A DNA stretch of 64,000 nt. It comes from CBDIBC01 sp965276635 (GTDB lineage: Bacteria; Actinomycetota; Acidimicrobiia; Acidimicrobiales; Palsa-688). Shown here piece after piece: positions 25,039-34,055 of the stretch. Position numbers and translations under genes: made by a program. The notes beneath the pieces are model-generated. The model was not told the DNA's origin. It did not search any database and worked only from the letters and a program-made list of their open reading frames with translations. The stretch's first letter is position 1; each line of letters begins with the position of its first letter. The stretch is taken from the NCBI GenBank assembly GCA_965276635.1, contig CBDIBC010000004.1, positions 310,001-374,000 of the forward strand, in the 5' to 3' direction.

Positions 25039-25613
25039 TCGGATCGCCGTCGGGCTCCGACGGCGCAAACGCTTTCCGCGGTGACCGGCGGCGATTCTCG
25101 GCCGTGATGACCTCCCCCCGGGGCGGACTACCTCCAACTCGCACGTGGTCGCGGTAGAGCCCGAGCGCTCCGCCGACGGTCTGTGGCTGGGGCGCGCGTG
25201 GTGCTTGCGGGGCCGTGGTGCTTGCGGGGCCGTGGTGCTTGCGGGGCCGTGGTGCTTGCGGGGCCGTGGTTCGGACTCGCGGTTGGGGCCATGGTGCGGC
25301 GCCGAGGTCGGGTGCGGTCTGGACCGGCTGTGGGCGAGGTCGGGCGCACTCTTGGGTTCCCGGCGACCGCGATCGCGCCCAACCTCGGTGTGGGGACGGA
25401 TCTAGTGACCACGATCGCGCCGAACCTCCACAGGTCGGTGTCGCAGCCGGCGCGGCGCGGGTGTGGTCGGGGCGCCCCGCCAGGCGCCCCCACGGCGCCA
25501 CGCCAGGCGCCTACGGCATCATGGCTAGCGGGTGCTGCCAACGGCGGGCTGAACGGCGGTGCTCACCCGACCGGCGCGGGTGCCATCCAGCCAGTCTCGA
25601 GAGACGCGAGCGG
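25039..25613. other. 575-bp convergent intergenic region with tandem repeats
   Basis: Lies between the YegP-like gene (plus) and the 3' end of the ABC1-family kinase gene (minus). It contains the 17-bp tandem repeat at 25201-25268. All open frames crossing it are repeat-rich or antisense with no family resemblance; no gene, RNA or clear terminator is supported. Confidence 0.6.
25201..25268 (+). repeat. 17-bp tandem repeat, four copies
   Basis: Unit GTGCTTGCGGGGCCGTG repeated head to tail four times without spacers. Unrelated in sequence to the other 17-bp repeat at 24241 although the unit length is the same. Confidence 0.95.
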
Positions 25614-27332
25614 TCAGCGCCAGGGCGCCCGCCGCCGGCGGACGGGGCGGCGATGCTCGCCGTCGCTGTCGGCGTGGCGGCGGTGGTCCTCCATCCGCTT
25701 GCGGATCAGCTCGCGCCGGGTCTGCAGGTCGCGGTAGGTGAGCTGCTCGGTGTCGTCGCCGAGGCCGAGGCCAGCGCGTAGCCCGTCCATCTCGAGAGGG
25801 TTGGCGCGCGGGTCGATGCCGATCTCGGCGGCGATGCGGGCGCCGTAGCGCTCGGTGAAGTACAGGGCGATCTGGGTCACCTCGCTGAAGAGGTCCACGT
25901 CGGGTGCCAAAGTGGCCAGGGCGCCGTCGATGAAGAGCAGGTCCTTCACGAACAGCATCAGCACCTTGGGGAAGCGGGCCCCGTACGACAGGAGGGACCG
26001 GGTGATGTCGCGGATCTCGCTGAGCATCTGGTCGGGGGACAGGGTGGTGGCATCCACGGGCGGCCGATCGAGGTTCAGATCGCGGATCACCGCGTCGAGG
26101 TCGGTGTCGGGCGGCAGGGCGCCGAGGTCGCGGAGGGCGCCGAGCTGGAGCTTCGGGTCGTTGATGCTGCCGCCCATCAGCAGCCGGAGGAACGATAGGC
26201 GCCTGCTCTCATCCAGGCGGCCGGTGATCCCGTAGTCGAGCAGGGCGACACGCCCGTCGTCCTGGACGAAGAGGTTCCCGCCGTGCAGGTCACCGTGGAA
26301 GACACCGAAGAGGGTGGCGCCCTCCAGGAATGCGATCATCAGGGCGCGCACCACCGCTTCGGTGTCGATGCCGGCGCGGCGCATGCCGGCCACGTCGTCC
26401 CATGAGAAGCCGTCCAGACGCTCCATGACGAGCAGCCGGCGCGTGACCAGCTCCGGGTGGGGGCGGGGCACCACCACCGAGCGCTGGCCGGTGGAGGCCA
26501 GCACGTGGGCGACGTCGAGCATGTTCTCCGCCTCCAGGCGGAAGTCCAGCTCCTCGACGATGGTCTCGGCGAACAGCTCCACCAGGGCCGGGGGGTTAGC
26601 CAGGGCGGAGACCGGGATGCGGCCGATGAGGGCGGGGGCGATCCAGCTCATGGCCCGCAGATCCTGGCCGACGACCGCCGAGACGGTCGGCCGCTGCACT
26701 TTCACCACCACCTCCTCTCCGGTGAGCAGGGTGGCCTGGTGGACCTGGGCGATGGAGGCCGCGGCTAGCGGGGCGACGGCGAACGTGCGAAAGGTCTCCT
26801 CCAGAGGCCGGCCCAGCTCCTCCTCCACCACCTGGCGAACCTCGGGGAACGGGACCGGCGGCACGTGGTCGCGCAGGAGCTTGAACTCTGACACCAGCTC
26901 GGCCGGGAACAGGCCTTCGCCCGACGACAGGATCTGGCCCAGCTTGATGTAGGTGGGCCCCAACCGTTCGAACGCCTTGCGCAGCCGCCGCGACAGCCCC
27001 GCACGCGACACGCTCGCCTCGCCGTCGCGGCGGCTTTGCCGTCGCTCGATCAGGTACCACCCGGCCAGGGCCAATCCGAGGCGTCCGCCGACCTCGAATG
27101 CCCGCCCGCCCGGGGGGAGGCGCCGCGGGCGCAGCAGCACCGGGACCCTGCCCGCGGTGGCCGTCCGCAGCGCGTCGATGCCATCACGCCAACGCAGCTC
27201 CAGGGGCCGCACGATCCACGGGGCGCGGTCGCTGAACGCCCCATATGTCAGATCCTCGGGACCCGGATCCTCAGGGGTCCCGACGGGTGCCGCCGCTTCG
27301 GGACCCGAAGGCACATCGGGAGCCGAGGTCAT
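25614..27332 (-). CDS. ABC1/UbiB-family atypical kinase
   Basis: 572 residues. The family-specific KxGQ motif is in YIKLGQILSSGEGLFPAE, followed by the alanine-rich loop AAASIAQVHQATL, catalytic HGDLHGGNLFV and metal-binding LLDYGITGRL. Members act in quinone or lipid homeostasis, probably as ATPases/small-molecule kinases rather than protein kinases. The N-terminal 100 residues are a family-variable region; the C-terminus is basic (RRPVRRRRAPWR). Minus-strand TAGCGT nine bases before the ATG suggests a leaderless mRNA. Divergent from the peroxiredoxin gene. Confidence 0.93.
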   Translation of the reverse strand: MTSAPDVPSGPEAAAPVGTPEDPGPEDLTYGAFSDRAPWIVRPLELRWRDGIDALRTATAGRVPVLLRPRRLPPGGRAFEVGGRLGLALAGWYLIERRQSRRDGEASVSRAGLSRRLRKAFERLGPTYIKLGQILSSGEGLFPAELVSEFKLLRDHVPPVPFPEVRQVVEEELGRPLEETFRTFAVAPLAAASIAQVHQATLLTGEEVVVKVQRPTVSAVVGQDLRAMSWIAPALIGRIPVSALANPPALVELFAETIVEELDFRLEAENMLDVAHVLASTGQRSVVVPRPHPELVTRRLLVMERLDGFSWDDVAGMRRAGIDTEAVVRALMIAFLEGATLFGVFHGDLHGGNLFVQDDGRVALLDYGITGRLDESRRLSFLRLLMGGSINDPKLQLGALRDLGALPPDTDLDAVIRDLNLDRPPVDATTLSPDQMLSEIRDITRSLLSYGARFPKVLMLFVKDLLFIDGALATLAPDVDLFSEVTQIALYFTERYGARIAAEIGIDPRANPLEMDGLRAGLGLGDDTEQLTYRDLQTRRELIRKRMEDHRRHADSDGEHRRPVRRRRAPWR

Positions 27333-27341
27333 CGTGTGACG

Positions 27342-27347
27342 ACGCTA
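27342..27347 (-). promoter_or_regulatory. -10 box TAGCGT, leaderless-type, for the ABC1-family gene
   Basis: Nine bases before ATG 27332 on the minus strand. Confidence 0.45.
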
Positions 27348-27425
27348 CCGCCCCCGGCGTCGGATCCGGAAGACCGGGTGGTGCGGCGGATGGCATGCCG
27401 GCGGGTGCCCGGGCGGTGCAACGGG

Positions 27426-27454
27426 GTGACCGGCGGCCAGCGCGGACCTAAGCT
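27426..27454 (+). promoter_or_regulatory. promoter of the bcp-type peroxiredoxin gene
   Basis: GTGACC (-35-like, 27426-27431) and TAAGCT (-10, 27449-27454) are 17 bases apart; TAAGCT is six bases before ATG 27461. One of the few leaderless-type sites here with a passable -35. Confidence 0.55.
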
Positions 27455-27460
27455 CCCGGC

Positions 27461-27949
27461 ATGGCTGGCGCATCAGCGAAGGATCAGGCTCCTGGCCCCC
27501 TCCAAGTCGGCGAGCGCGCACCCGCCTTCTCGCTCTCCGACCAGAACGGCGACATGGTAACGCTGGCCGACCTGTCAGGGCGTCGGGTGCTGGTCTACTT
27601 CTACCCGAAGGCGGACACACCCGGATGCACGACCCAGGCGTGCGGGCTACGGGACATCCTCGGCGACATCGGCGACACGGCCGTGGTGGGCATCAGCCCC
27701 GACAAGCCCGCCAAGCAGGCCAAGTTCGACCAGAAGTACGGCTTGGGCTTCCCGCTGCTGGCCGACGAGGACCATGCCGTCGCCGAGGCCTACGGCGTCT
27801 GGAAGCAGAAGTCCATGTACGGCCGCACCTACATGGGCATCGAGCGGTCGGCGTTTCTCGTCGACTCGGCCGGGACGCTCGAGGGCGTCTGGTACAAGGT
27901 CTCACCGAAGGACACCCCGGCGAACCTCATGGCCGCCATCGCTGTCTAG
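27461..27949 (+). CDS. bcp: thioredoxin-dependent peroxiredoxin, BCP type
   Basis: 162 residues. Reduces hydroperoxides in the cytoplasm. Peroxidatic cysteine about C56 and resolving cysteine about C61 in DTPGCTTQACGLRD (the CxxxxC arrangement of alpha-type BCP/PrxQ). Other blocks: VYFYPKADTPG, VVGISPDKPAKQAKF, GFPLLADEDHAVAEAYGVW and RSAFLVDSAG. Downstream, an 11-bp inverted repeat begins ten bases after its stop, before the glycosyltransferase gene. Confidence 0.95.
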   Translation: MAGASAKDQAPGPLQVGERAPAFSLSDQNGDMVTLADLSGRRVLVYFYPKADTPGCTTQACGLRDILGDIGDTAVVGISPDKPAKQAKFDQKYGLGFPLLADEDHAVAEAYGVWKQKSMYGRTYMGIERSAFLVDSAGTLEGVWYKVSPKDTPANLMAAIAV

Positions 27950-27958
27950 AACCGGACG

Positions 27959-27999
27959 AGTGTTCAGTATGTCCGACCCAGTCGAACGTACTGAACACT
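27959..27999. promoter_or_regulatory. 11-bp perfect inverted repeat, candidate operator
   Basis: AGTGTTCAGTA (27959-27969) and TACTGAACACT (27989-27999) are exact reverse complements separated by 19 bases. The arms are AT-rich for this genome and no T-run follows, so an operator for a dimeric regulator fits better than a terminator. It lies between bcp and the start of the glycosyltransferase gene. Confidence 0.5.
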
Positions 28000-28022
28000 G
28001 CTCGAGGGACACTGCTCGAGGG
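27995..28022 (+). repeat. 14-bp direct repeat, two copies
   Basis: ACACTGCTCGAGGG occurs twice head to tail (27995-28008 and 28009-28022). The first copy overlaps the right arm of the inverted repeat. Confidence 0.9.
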
Positions 28023-28092
28023 CGAGAGCTGGCATCCAGCGCACCGAGGCGCCGGCGAGGCGGGGTGCCGGAACGGGAGGATCTACTCCCGC

Positions 28093-28098
28093 TACGCT
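28093..28098 (+). promoter_or_regulatory. -10 box TACGCT, leaderless-type, for the GT39-like gene
   Basis: Six bases before ATG 28105. The candidate operator lies about 100 bases upstream. Confidence 0.4.
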
Positions 28099-28104
28099 GG
28101 GGCG

Positions 28105-29835
28105 ATGCCCGGTGCAGACCAGGCGGTCGGCAGGTGGTGGCGCCCGCGGTCGGCTTCCGTTGCCTTGTCGGCTGCCCGAGAGCCGGCGAGGGCTGTCGTC
28201 GTCGACGATGCCGTCGGTCGCGACCGACGCTCACCGGTCAACGCCCTGACCGAGCTGCTCGGCCGCGTCCCGGTCATCGACCGGACGCCGGGTGTGTGGT
28301 GGCCGAGCCGTTGGGACGGCGCCATCGTCGCGGTGCTGGTCGCCTTCGCTGCCCTCCTCCGCCTGCCGAACATCGGCCGTGCCTACTGGGTGGACGAGGG
28401 GATCAGCGTCGGGATCGCATCGCATCCGATGTCCCAGATCCCGCATCTGCTGCGTCTGGACGGGTCGCCACCGCTTTTTTACATCATGTTGCACGAATGG
28501 ATCCGGGCGTTCGGGCCGTCACAGGTCTCCACCCACGTGCTGGCGCTGCTCATCTCGCTGACGGTCATTCCCCTGGCCTTCTGGGCCGGCCGGACCCTCT
28601 TCGGGCGGACCGCCGGGATTGCCGCGGCGGCGCTGAGCGCCGACAATCCCTTCCTCAACTGGTACGCCACCGAGACCCGCATGTACGCCATGCTGTGCGC
28701 TCTGGGGCTGGTGGCGGCCACCTTCGTGATACGCGCTGTCCGGCGGCGCAGCCGGGGGGATGCCGCCTTCGCCGTGGTGGCGTTCGCCGCGCTGCTCTAC
28801 ACCCACAACTGGGCGCTCTACCTGGTGGCCGCCACGGGCGTGGTCCTGTTCGTGCGGGCGTGGCGGGTCCAAGACCGCAGCATGGCGCGAGCCGTGATCG
28901 TCTGTGCTGTTGCGGTCGGCGTCCTGTACCTGCCCTGGTTGCCGAGCCTGCTCTCGCAGATCGGCCACACGGCCGCCCCCTGGGCCGTTCCCCCCGGTAT
29001 CGGCGACATCTTCGCCGACCCGGCATCCATGCTGGGCGGCACGCTTGGCGTGATCGTGGCCCCGCTCCTGGCCTATGGCGTGTGGGCCACCCGCTCGTCG
29101 CGGCCCGTGGAGGACCGTGACGGCACGGTCATCCTGGGCCTGAGCGGCCTGGCCACCCTGGTCGTGGGCTGGCTGGTCTCCCAGGTCGACCCCACATGGA
29201 CGGTCCGCTACCTGGGGGTGACCCTCGGCCTGCTCATCCTGGCCGCCGCCGGCGCGCTGTCCTCGACGCCGCAGGGGCGGGCCGTCATCGGCTCGGTGTT
29301 CGTCATCTGCGCCGCCTGGTCGGTGATCGGGTCGGTGCTGCCGAACCCGTCGGGCCACTACGCCAAGAGCAACGTGGCAGCCGTCGCCCTGGCGGCCCGC
29401 CCCTACCTCCGGCCTGGCGACGTGGTGGTGGTGAACCAGACCGAGCAGCTGGCCGTGCTGGCCCACTACCTTCCCCCTGGCCTGGTGTACGTGACCCCGA
29501 CCGGACCGGTGGCGGACCCGACCGTCGTCGACTGGCGCGACCTGGTGGCCCGCCTGGGCGCGGCTGATCCCTGCTTCTCGGTGATCCCGTCGGTGGCAGC
29601 CCTGCCCATCGGGGCCCGGGTGCTCGAGGTCGATCCACTCCACCCCATCGGGGCCAGCGGATCGACGTGGTCGAGGACGACCAACGGCGCGGTGCTGCGC
29701 GTGGACGAGGCCTTGGCCAGCTCCGGGGCCCTGCAGCCCGATCGCAGCTTCACGGAGGCGACCCAGCCCAAGCCGTTCAGCGCAGTGGTCGGCGAGCTGT
29801 TCGTGAAGTCGAGCGGCGGCATGGCGTGTCGCTGA
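28105..29835 (+). CDS. GT39/PMT-type membrane glycosyltransferase
   Basis: 576 residues with about ten hydrophobic segments. The catalytic-type acidic pair of the PMT_2/GT-C fold is in AYWVDEGISVGI (D97-E98), followed by PPLFYIMLHEW and RTLFGRTAGIAAAALSADNP, as in dolichyl/polyprenyl-phosphate-sugar:protein or lipid transferases. A soluble C-terminal domain of about 200 residues follows the helices. Donor and acceptor are unknown. ATG 28105 has TACGCT six bases upstream. It overlaps the next membrane-protein gene by ten bases, so the two may form a unit in cell-envelope glycosylation. Confidence 0.82.
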   Translation: MPGADQAVGRWWRPRSASVALSAAREPARAVVVDDAVGRDRRSPVNALTELLGRVPVIDRTPGVWWPSRWDGAIVAVLVAFAALLRLPNIGRAYWVDEGISVGIASHPMSQIPHLLRLDGSPPLFYIMLHEWIRAFGPSQVSTHVLALLISLTVIPLAFWAGRTLFGRTAGIAAAALSADNPFLNWYATETRMYAMLCALGLVAATFVIRAVRRRSRGDAAFAVVAFAALLYTHNWALYLVAATGVVLFVRAWRVQDRSMARAVIVCAVAVGVLYLPWLPSLLSQIGHTAAPWAVPPGIGDIFADPASMLGGTLGVIVAPLLAYGVWATRSSRPVEDRDGTVILGLSGLATLVVGWLVSQVDPTWTVRYLGVTLGLLILAAAGALSSTPQGRAVIGSVFVICAAWSVIGSVLPNPSGHYAKSNVAAVALAARPYLRPGDVVVVNQTEQLAVLAHYLPPGLVYVTPTGPVADPTVVDWRDLVARLGAADPCFSVIPSVAALPIGARVLEVDPLHPIGASGSTWSRTTNGAVLRVDEALASSGALQPDRSFTEATQPKPFSAVVGELFVKSSGGMACR

Positions 29836-31499
29836 CCGGTGATCTGACCGAACCTGCCGGCAGCGTCGTCGCCCTCCGTCCCGGTCGGGCCCGGGCCCTG
29901 TCCGCCCGTATCGACCACTGGGCGCTCCTCGTGGCGTTGTTGGCCGGCGCCCTCGTCGCGGTCGGAATCCGGCTGGGGTGGCGCGGCGTCGACCTGCCCG
30001 CCCAGCTCTACCGGGTCGACCTGGTCCGCCACCATGGCTTCGTCGCCTGGGACGCCCAGTGGTTCGGCGGCCAGTGGCTCCTCTCCTACAGCGTCCTGTT
30101 CCCGGTCGTGGCCGCGGCCGTCGGCGTGGCCTCGGTGTCGATCGCCAGCGCGATCGTGGCCGCGCTGGCCTTCGATCGTCTCGTCGTGTGGCACTTCGGT
30201 CGCCAGGCTCGTGCCGCGTCGGTTGCGTTTGCCGTCAGCGTGGTGGTGCAGACGTCGATCGGCCAGCTCACGTTCCTGTCCGGCGAGGCGCTGGCGCTGT
30301 GCTGCGCGGTGGCTATGGCCCGTCGGTGGTGGGTACCTGCCGCCATCCTCGCTCTGGCGGCGACGTTGACCAGCCCGCTGGCCGGCGCTTTCGCCGTCCT
30401 CGGGGCAGCCGCCTGGCTGCTGTCACGCTGGCAGATCCGTCCCCTTGCAGGTGGGGGCGTCGCCGCGCTGGCGCAGCGTGTGATCGCCGGGCGTCCTCGC
30501 GACTGGAAGGGCGTGGTGGCTGTCGTCGCCGGGGTTGGCGTTCCTGTGGCGGCCGTCGGGCTGCTGTTCCCCGGCGAAGGCATGATGCCCTACCCGTCGA
30601 TCGACTGGGTCTGGGAGTTGGTGGTGGCCGGGATCCTGTTCCTGGTGACCTCGCGCCGGGACCGGGTCGTGCGTACCGGCCTGATCCTGTTCGCGGTAGC
30701 TGCCACCCTCTGCGAAGCCGTGTCCTCGCCGGTAGGCGGCAACGTCGGCCGCATCGAGGATTGCCTGGCCTTCCCCCTGGCGGTGGCGTGCTGCTGGCCG
30801 GCTCGGCGGCGCATCGTGCTGGCCGTGGTCGGGGTGCCGCTGATCCTGTCCCAGTGGTCGCCGGCCTGGGCGGCCATGACCACCAACGCCTCGCAGGCCT
30901 GGACCCATCGCGGGTACTACCAGCCGGTGGACGCCTGGCTTCGTCAGGCGGGTGGGCCGGCCGGGCGCGTGGAGGTGGTGCCGACCGCCGACCACTGGGA
31001 GGCGGCGTACATCGCGCCGGTGGTGCCACTGGCGCGAGGCTGGGAGCGGCAGACGGACCGGTCGGACAACGCCGTGTTCTACGTCGCCGGCGCGCTGAAC
31101 GCCACGAGCTATGTGCAGTGGCTGGAGGACAACGGTGTCCGGTTCGTCGCCCTGTCGGCTGGCCCTCTCGACTCGGCTGGTGTGGCCGAGGGCCGTTTGG
31201 TGGCGGCCGGTGTACCGGGTCTGCGTCAGGTGTGGCACAACGCCAACTGGCGGGTCTACGCGGTCACCGGCTCCACGGGGATCGTCTCGGGGCCGGCGAC
31301 GCTCACCAAAAACGGCACGACGATGCTGCTCGACGTGCGCCGGGCCGGACCGCTGCTGGTGCGCGTCCGTGACAACCCCGGCTGGCAGGTCGTCGCCGGG
31401 CAGGCCACCGTCTCCGTGGGTAGCGGGAGATGGATCGCCCTGGACGTGGCCGCGCCGGGTCTGGTGGAGCTGCACCTGGGAGTGCCCTTCCCGGGGTGA
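29826..31499 (+). CDS. polytopic membrane protein coupled to the GT39-like gene
   Basis: 557 residues from GTG 29826, which overlaps the upstream gene. About ten transmembrane segments (for example LLVALLAGALVAVGI, LLSYSVLFPVVAAAVGVASV, VVAVVAGVGVPVAAVGLLFP) and a periplasmic C-terminal region with a final beta-rich part. I do not recognise a family with certainty; the layout (membrane half then soluble tail) resembles GT-C-like integral membrane proteins of actinobacterial envelope clusters. Ends 15 bases before the convergent fabF stop. Confidence 0.7.
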   Translation: MSLTGDLTEPAGSVVALRPGRARALSARIDHWALLVALLAGALVAVGIRLGWRGVDLPAQLYRVDLVRHHGFVAWDAQWFGGQWLLSYSVLFPVVAAAVGVASVSIASAIVAALAFDRLVVWHFGRQARAASVAFAVSVVVQTSIGQLTFLSGEALALCCAVAMARRWWVPAAILALAATLTSPLAGAFAVLGAAAWLLSRWQIRPLAGGGVAALAQRVIAGRPRDWKGVVAVVAGVGVPVAAVGLLFPGEGMMPYPSIDWVWELVVAGILFLVTSRRDRVVRTGLILFAVAATLCEAVSSPVGGNVGRIEDCLAFPLAVACCWPARRRIVLAVVGVPLILSQWSPAWAAMTTNASQAWTHRGYYQPVDAWLRQAGGPAGRVEVVPTADHWEAAYIAPVVPLARGWERQTDRSDNAVFYVAGALNATSYVQWLEDNGVRFVALSAGPLDSAGVAEGRLVAAGVPGLRQVWHNANWRVYAVTGSTGIVSGPATLTKNGTTMLLDVRRAGPLLVRVRDNPGWQVVAGQATVSVGSGRWIALDVAAPGLVELHLGVPFPG

Positions 31500-31514
31500 G
31501 CCGAGCGCGGCGGG

Positions 31515-32735
31515 TCAGGAGGCGGGCGCGAGGACCAGGGTGCCGTTGTGCCCGCCGAAGCCGAACGAGTTCGACAGGGCCGGGCCAGCCGTCCAGGGCC
31601 GGGGGCGGCCCGTGACCACGTCCATGTGGATGTCGGGGTCGAGCTCGGTCAGGCCGGCGGTGGGGGGGATGAGCCCTTTGGCGATGGTGAGCGCCAGGGC
31701 CACGGCCTCTAGTGATCCCGCCGCGCCCAGGCTGTGGCCGGTGATCCCCTTGATCGACGTCACTGCAGGCCCGGGCCGGCCGAACAGCTTGGTGACCGCC
31801 TCGGCCTCCGCTGCGTCGTTCTTCGGTGTCGAGGTCCCGTGGGCGTTGATGTGGGTGATGTCGCTCGGCCGCAACTGGGCGTCCCGCAGGGCCAGCTCCA
31901 TGCAACCCACCGCGCCGGAGCCGCCAGGCGATGGTGCGGTGATGTGGTGGGCGTCAGCGGTGCTCGCCGCCCCGACCACCTCGGCGTAGATCCGGGCGCC
32001 GCGCTGGCGGGCGTGCTCCAGCTCCTCGAGCACCAGGACCGCCCCGCCCTCGCCGATGACGAACCCGTCCCGGCGGGCGTCGAAGGGCATGGAGACACCA
32101 CTGGTGGACAGGGCCGTCATGTTGGCGAAGCCGGCAACGCCGATCGCCGCCAACGGCGCCTCGGCGGACCCGGCGATCACTGCGTCGCAGCGACCGGTGG
32201 CCACCAGGCGGGCAGCATTGCCCACGCTGTGGGTGCCCGCCGCGCAGGCGGTCACCGTGGCTTCGCACGGTCCGCGGAACCCGTAGCGCATGGACACATC
32301 TGCCGCCGCCCGGTTACCCATGATCATCGGCACGAGGAACGGGCTGACGCGGTCGGCCCCCTTCTCGGCTAGCACGGCGAACTGGGTCTGCAGCGTCTCC
32401 AGGCCACCGACGCCGGTCCCGATGATGACGCCCGTGCGATCAGGATCGGTCCCGAGGGCTTCGACCCCGCCGGTGTCGGCGAGCGCCTCGGCGGCCGCCA
32501 CCGCCGCGAACTGGGTGAAGGCATCGACTCGTCGCACCTCCTTGGGCCCGTAGATAGCGGCCGCGTCCAAGCCCTCGACCCGGAGGATGGCGCCAGTCGG
32601 TGCCGGACCACACAACCCGGCCCAGAAGGCGTCCTGGCCGATCCCGCAGGAGGAGACCACGCCGACGCCGGTGACGACCACACGGCGTCCGGCGATGTCG
32701 CCGCGACCGTCGGGCGCCCCCAGGACGGCGAGCAT
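31515..32735 (-). CDS. fabF: beta-ketoacyl-ACP synthase II
   Basis: 406 residues. Elongating condensing enzyme of type II fatty-acid synthesis. Cys-His-His triad visible: nucleophile in TACAAGTHSVGNAA, first histidine in HGTSTPKND, second in GHSLGAAGSLEAV; C-terminal NSFGFGGHNGTLVL. Its ATG overlaps the acpP stop (ATGA). Last gene of fabD-fabH-acpP-fabF. A KAS domain alone cannot tell FabF from mycobacterial KasA/B-type roles, but context supports primary fatty-acid synthesis. Confidence 0.95.
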   Translation of the reverse strand: MLAVLGAPDGRGDIAGRRVVVTGVGVVSSCGIGQDAFWAGLCGPAPTGAILRVEGLDAAAIYGPKEVRRVDAFTQFAAVAAAEALADTGGVEALGTDPDRTGVIIGTGVGGLETLQTQFAVLAEKGADRVSPFLVPMIMGNRAAADVSMRYGFRGPCEATVTACAAGTHSVGNAARLVATGRCDAVIAGSAEAPLAAIGVAGFANMTALSTSGVSMPFDARRDGFVIGEGGAVLVLEELEHARQRGARIYAEVVGAASTADAHHITAPSPGGSGAVGCMELALRDAQLRPSDITHINAHGTSTPKNDAAEAEAVTKLFGRPGPAVTSIKGITGHSLGAAGSLEAVALALTIAKGLIPPTAGLTELDPDIHMDVVTGRPRPWTAGPALSNSFGFGGHNGTLVLAPAS

Positions 32736-32974
32736 CAGAGCTTGGAGGTGACGAGCTCGTACGCTTGCTTCACGGTCTCGACGCCCTCCAGCTCTGATTC
32801 GTCGACGTTGATGCTGAACGCCTCCTCCAGGGCCATGACCAGCTCGACCAGGTCGAGGCTGTCGGCGTCGAGGTCGTCGGCGAAGCTGGCGTCGAGGGTC
32901 ACCTTCTCGGGCTCGACTTGCAGCACGTCGACCGCACAGCGCTTGAACGTCTCGAAGCTCTCGTCGTCTGCCAT
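32735..32974 (-). CDS. acpP: acyl carrier protein
   Basis: 79 residues, acidic. The 4'-phosphopantetheine serine is S39 in DLDADSLDLVELVMALEE. Two ATGs are adjacent (32977 and 32974); GGAGG lies too close to the first and about five bases from the second, so MADDESFETF from 32974 is preferred. It carries acyl chains between FabD, FabH and FabF, which are encoded around it. Confidence 0.96.
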   Translation of the reverse strand: MADDESFETFKRCAVDVLQVEPEKVTLDASFADDLDADSLDLVELVMALEEAFSINVDESELEGVETVKQAYELVTSKL

Positions 32975-33068
32975 CATTCCTCCGGTTCACCGTCTCGTCG
33001 TGCTGCGAGGACCTGCAATGTAGCGGGTGGCCCGCCGCCCAGCCGCGGGCATCGACTGCGGTGGACGC

Positions 33069-34055
33069 TCAGGTTGCCCACCGCCAGACGGCCGACGCCC
33101 AGGTCATGCCCGCCCCGAATCCGGCCAGCAGCACCAGGTCGCCGGATGCCAGCCGCCCGGCCTGGACCGCCGAGACGAGCGCCAGCGGTATCGACGCCGA
33201 GCTGGTGTTGCCGGTGGTGTCGATGACCGAGGCGATCCGCTCCCGCGGGATCGACAGTCGGTCGGCCACGGCCTCCATGATGCGGACGTTGGCCTGGTGG
33301 GGCACGAAGAGCGCGATGTCGTCGGCTCGGACCTTGGCCCGCTCCATGGACTGCTGGGCTGATTCCACCGTGGCGCGCACGGCCCGACGGAACACCTCCT
33401 GACCGCGCATGACCATCCCGGACCCGTGGTGGGCGTAGAGGATGGGCTGGAGCGACCCGTCGACGCCGAGATCCCAGCCCAGGAGGCAACCGTCCCCGGC
33501 GACTGCCTCCACCACCACCGCCCCGGCGCCGTCGCCGAAGAGGAAGGCATTGGTGCGGTCGTCCCAGTTGGTGGCGCGGGTGAGGGTTTCGGCGCCGACG
33601 AGCAGGATGCGGTCGACGCCGCCGGCGATCATCGCCGCCGCCGTCACCAGCCCGTAGGTGAACCCGGCGCAGGCGGCGTTGAGGTCCATGGCCCCACCGG
33701 CAATGCCGAGGGCGTGCGACACCGCCGCCGATGTGGCCGGGATCAGCTGGTCGGGCGTGGTGGTGCACAGCACGAGCAGGCCGATGTCGGCACCGCTGAG
33801 GCCGGCAGCCTCCAGGGCCCGGCGGCCGGCCTCCACCGCTAGACTGCCGGTCGTGCCCAGGCCGCCGTCGGGGTGCTCCGGGGGCGCCGGGTCGACGAAC
33901 GGCCCGTCTGCGGCCCGGCGGGTGACGATCCCGCTCCGCTCACGGATCCAGTCATCGGTGGTGTCGAAGAGGGTGCCGATGTCGGCGTTGGTGACGACCC
34001 GGGAAGGCAGGGCCGTGCCCCAGCCGGTGATGGACGAGCCGCGTGTCGCGGCCAT
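33069..34055 (-). CDS. fabH: beta-ketoacyl-ACP synthase III
   Basis: 328 residues. Starts fatty-acid synthesis by condensing an acyl-CoA primer with malonyl-ACP. Cys-His-Asn triad: C129 in NAACAGFTYGL, His in PHQANVRIMEAVA and Asn in DTTGNTSSASIPLAL; GAGAVVVE-type glycine loop present. ATG 34055 overlaps the fabD stop (TGATG); GTG 34058 one codon earlier is also possible. Actinobacterial FabH often prefers branched primers; sequence alone does not settle that. Confidence 0.96.
   Translation of the reverse strand: MAATRGSSITGWGTALPSRVVTNADIGTLFDTTDDWIRERSGIVTRRAADGPFVDPAPPEHPDGGLGTTGSLAVEAGRRALEAAGLSGADIGLLVLCTTTPDQLIPATSAAVSHALGIAGGAMDLNAACAGFTYGLVTAAAMIAGGVDRILLVGAETLTRATNWDDRTNAFLFGDGAGAVVVEAVAGDGCLLGWDLGVDGSLQPILYAHHGSGMVMRGQEVFRRAVRATVESAQQSMERAKVRADDIALFVPHQANVRIMEAVADRLSIPRERIASVIDTTGNTSSASIPLALVSAVQAGRLASGDLVLLAGFGAGMTWASAVWRWAT

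Noticed and set aside
25128..25541. Minus-strand 137-residue frame in the convergent gap
   Set aside because: It is mostly repeat-encoded (APQAPRPRKHHG-like) and has no recognisable start signal.
27959..27999. Inverted repeat as rho-independent terminator of bcp
   Set aside because: The arms are AT-rich, the loop is 19 bases and no T-run follows; an operator is the better reading.
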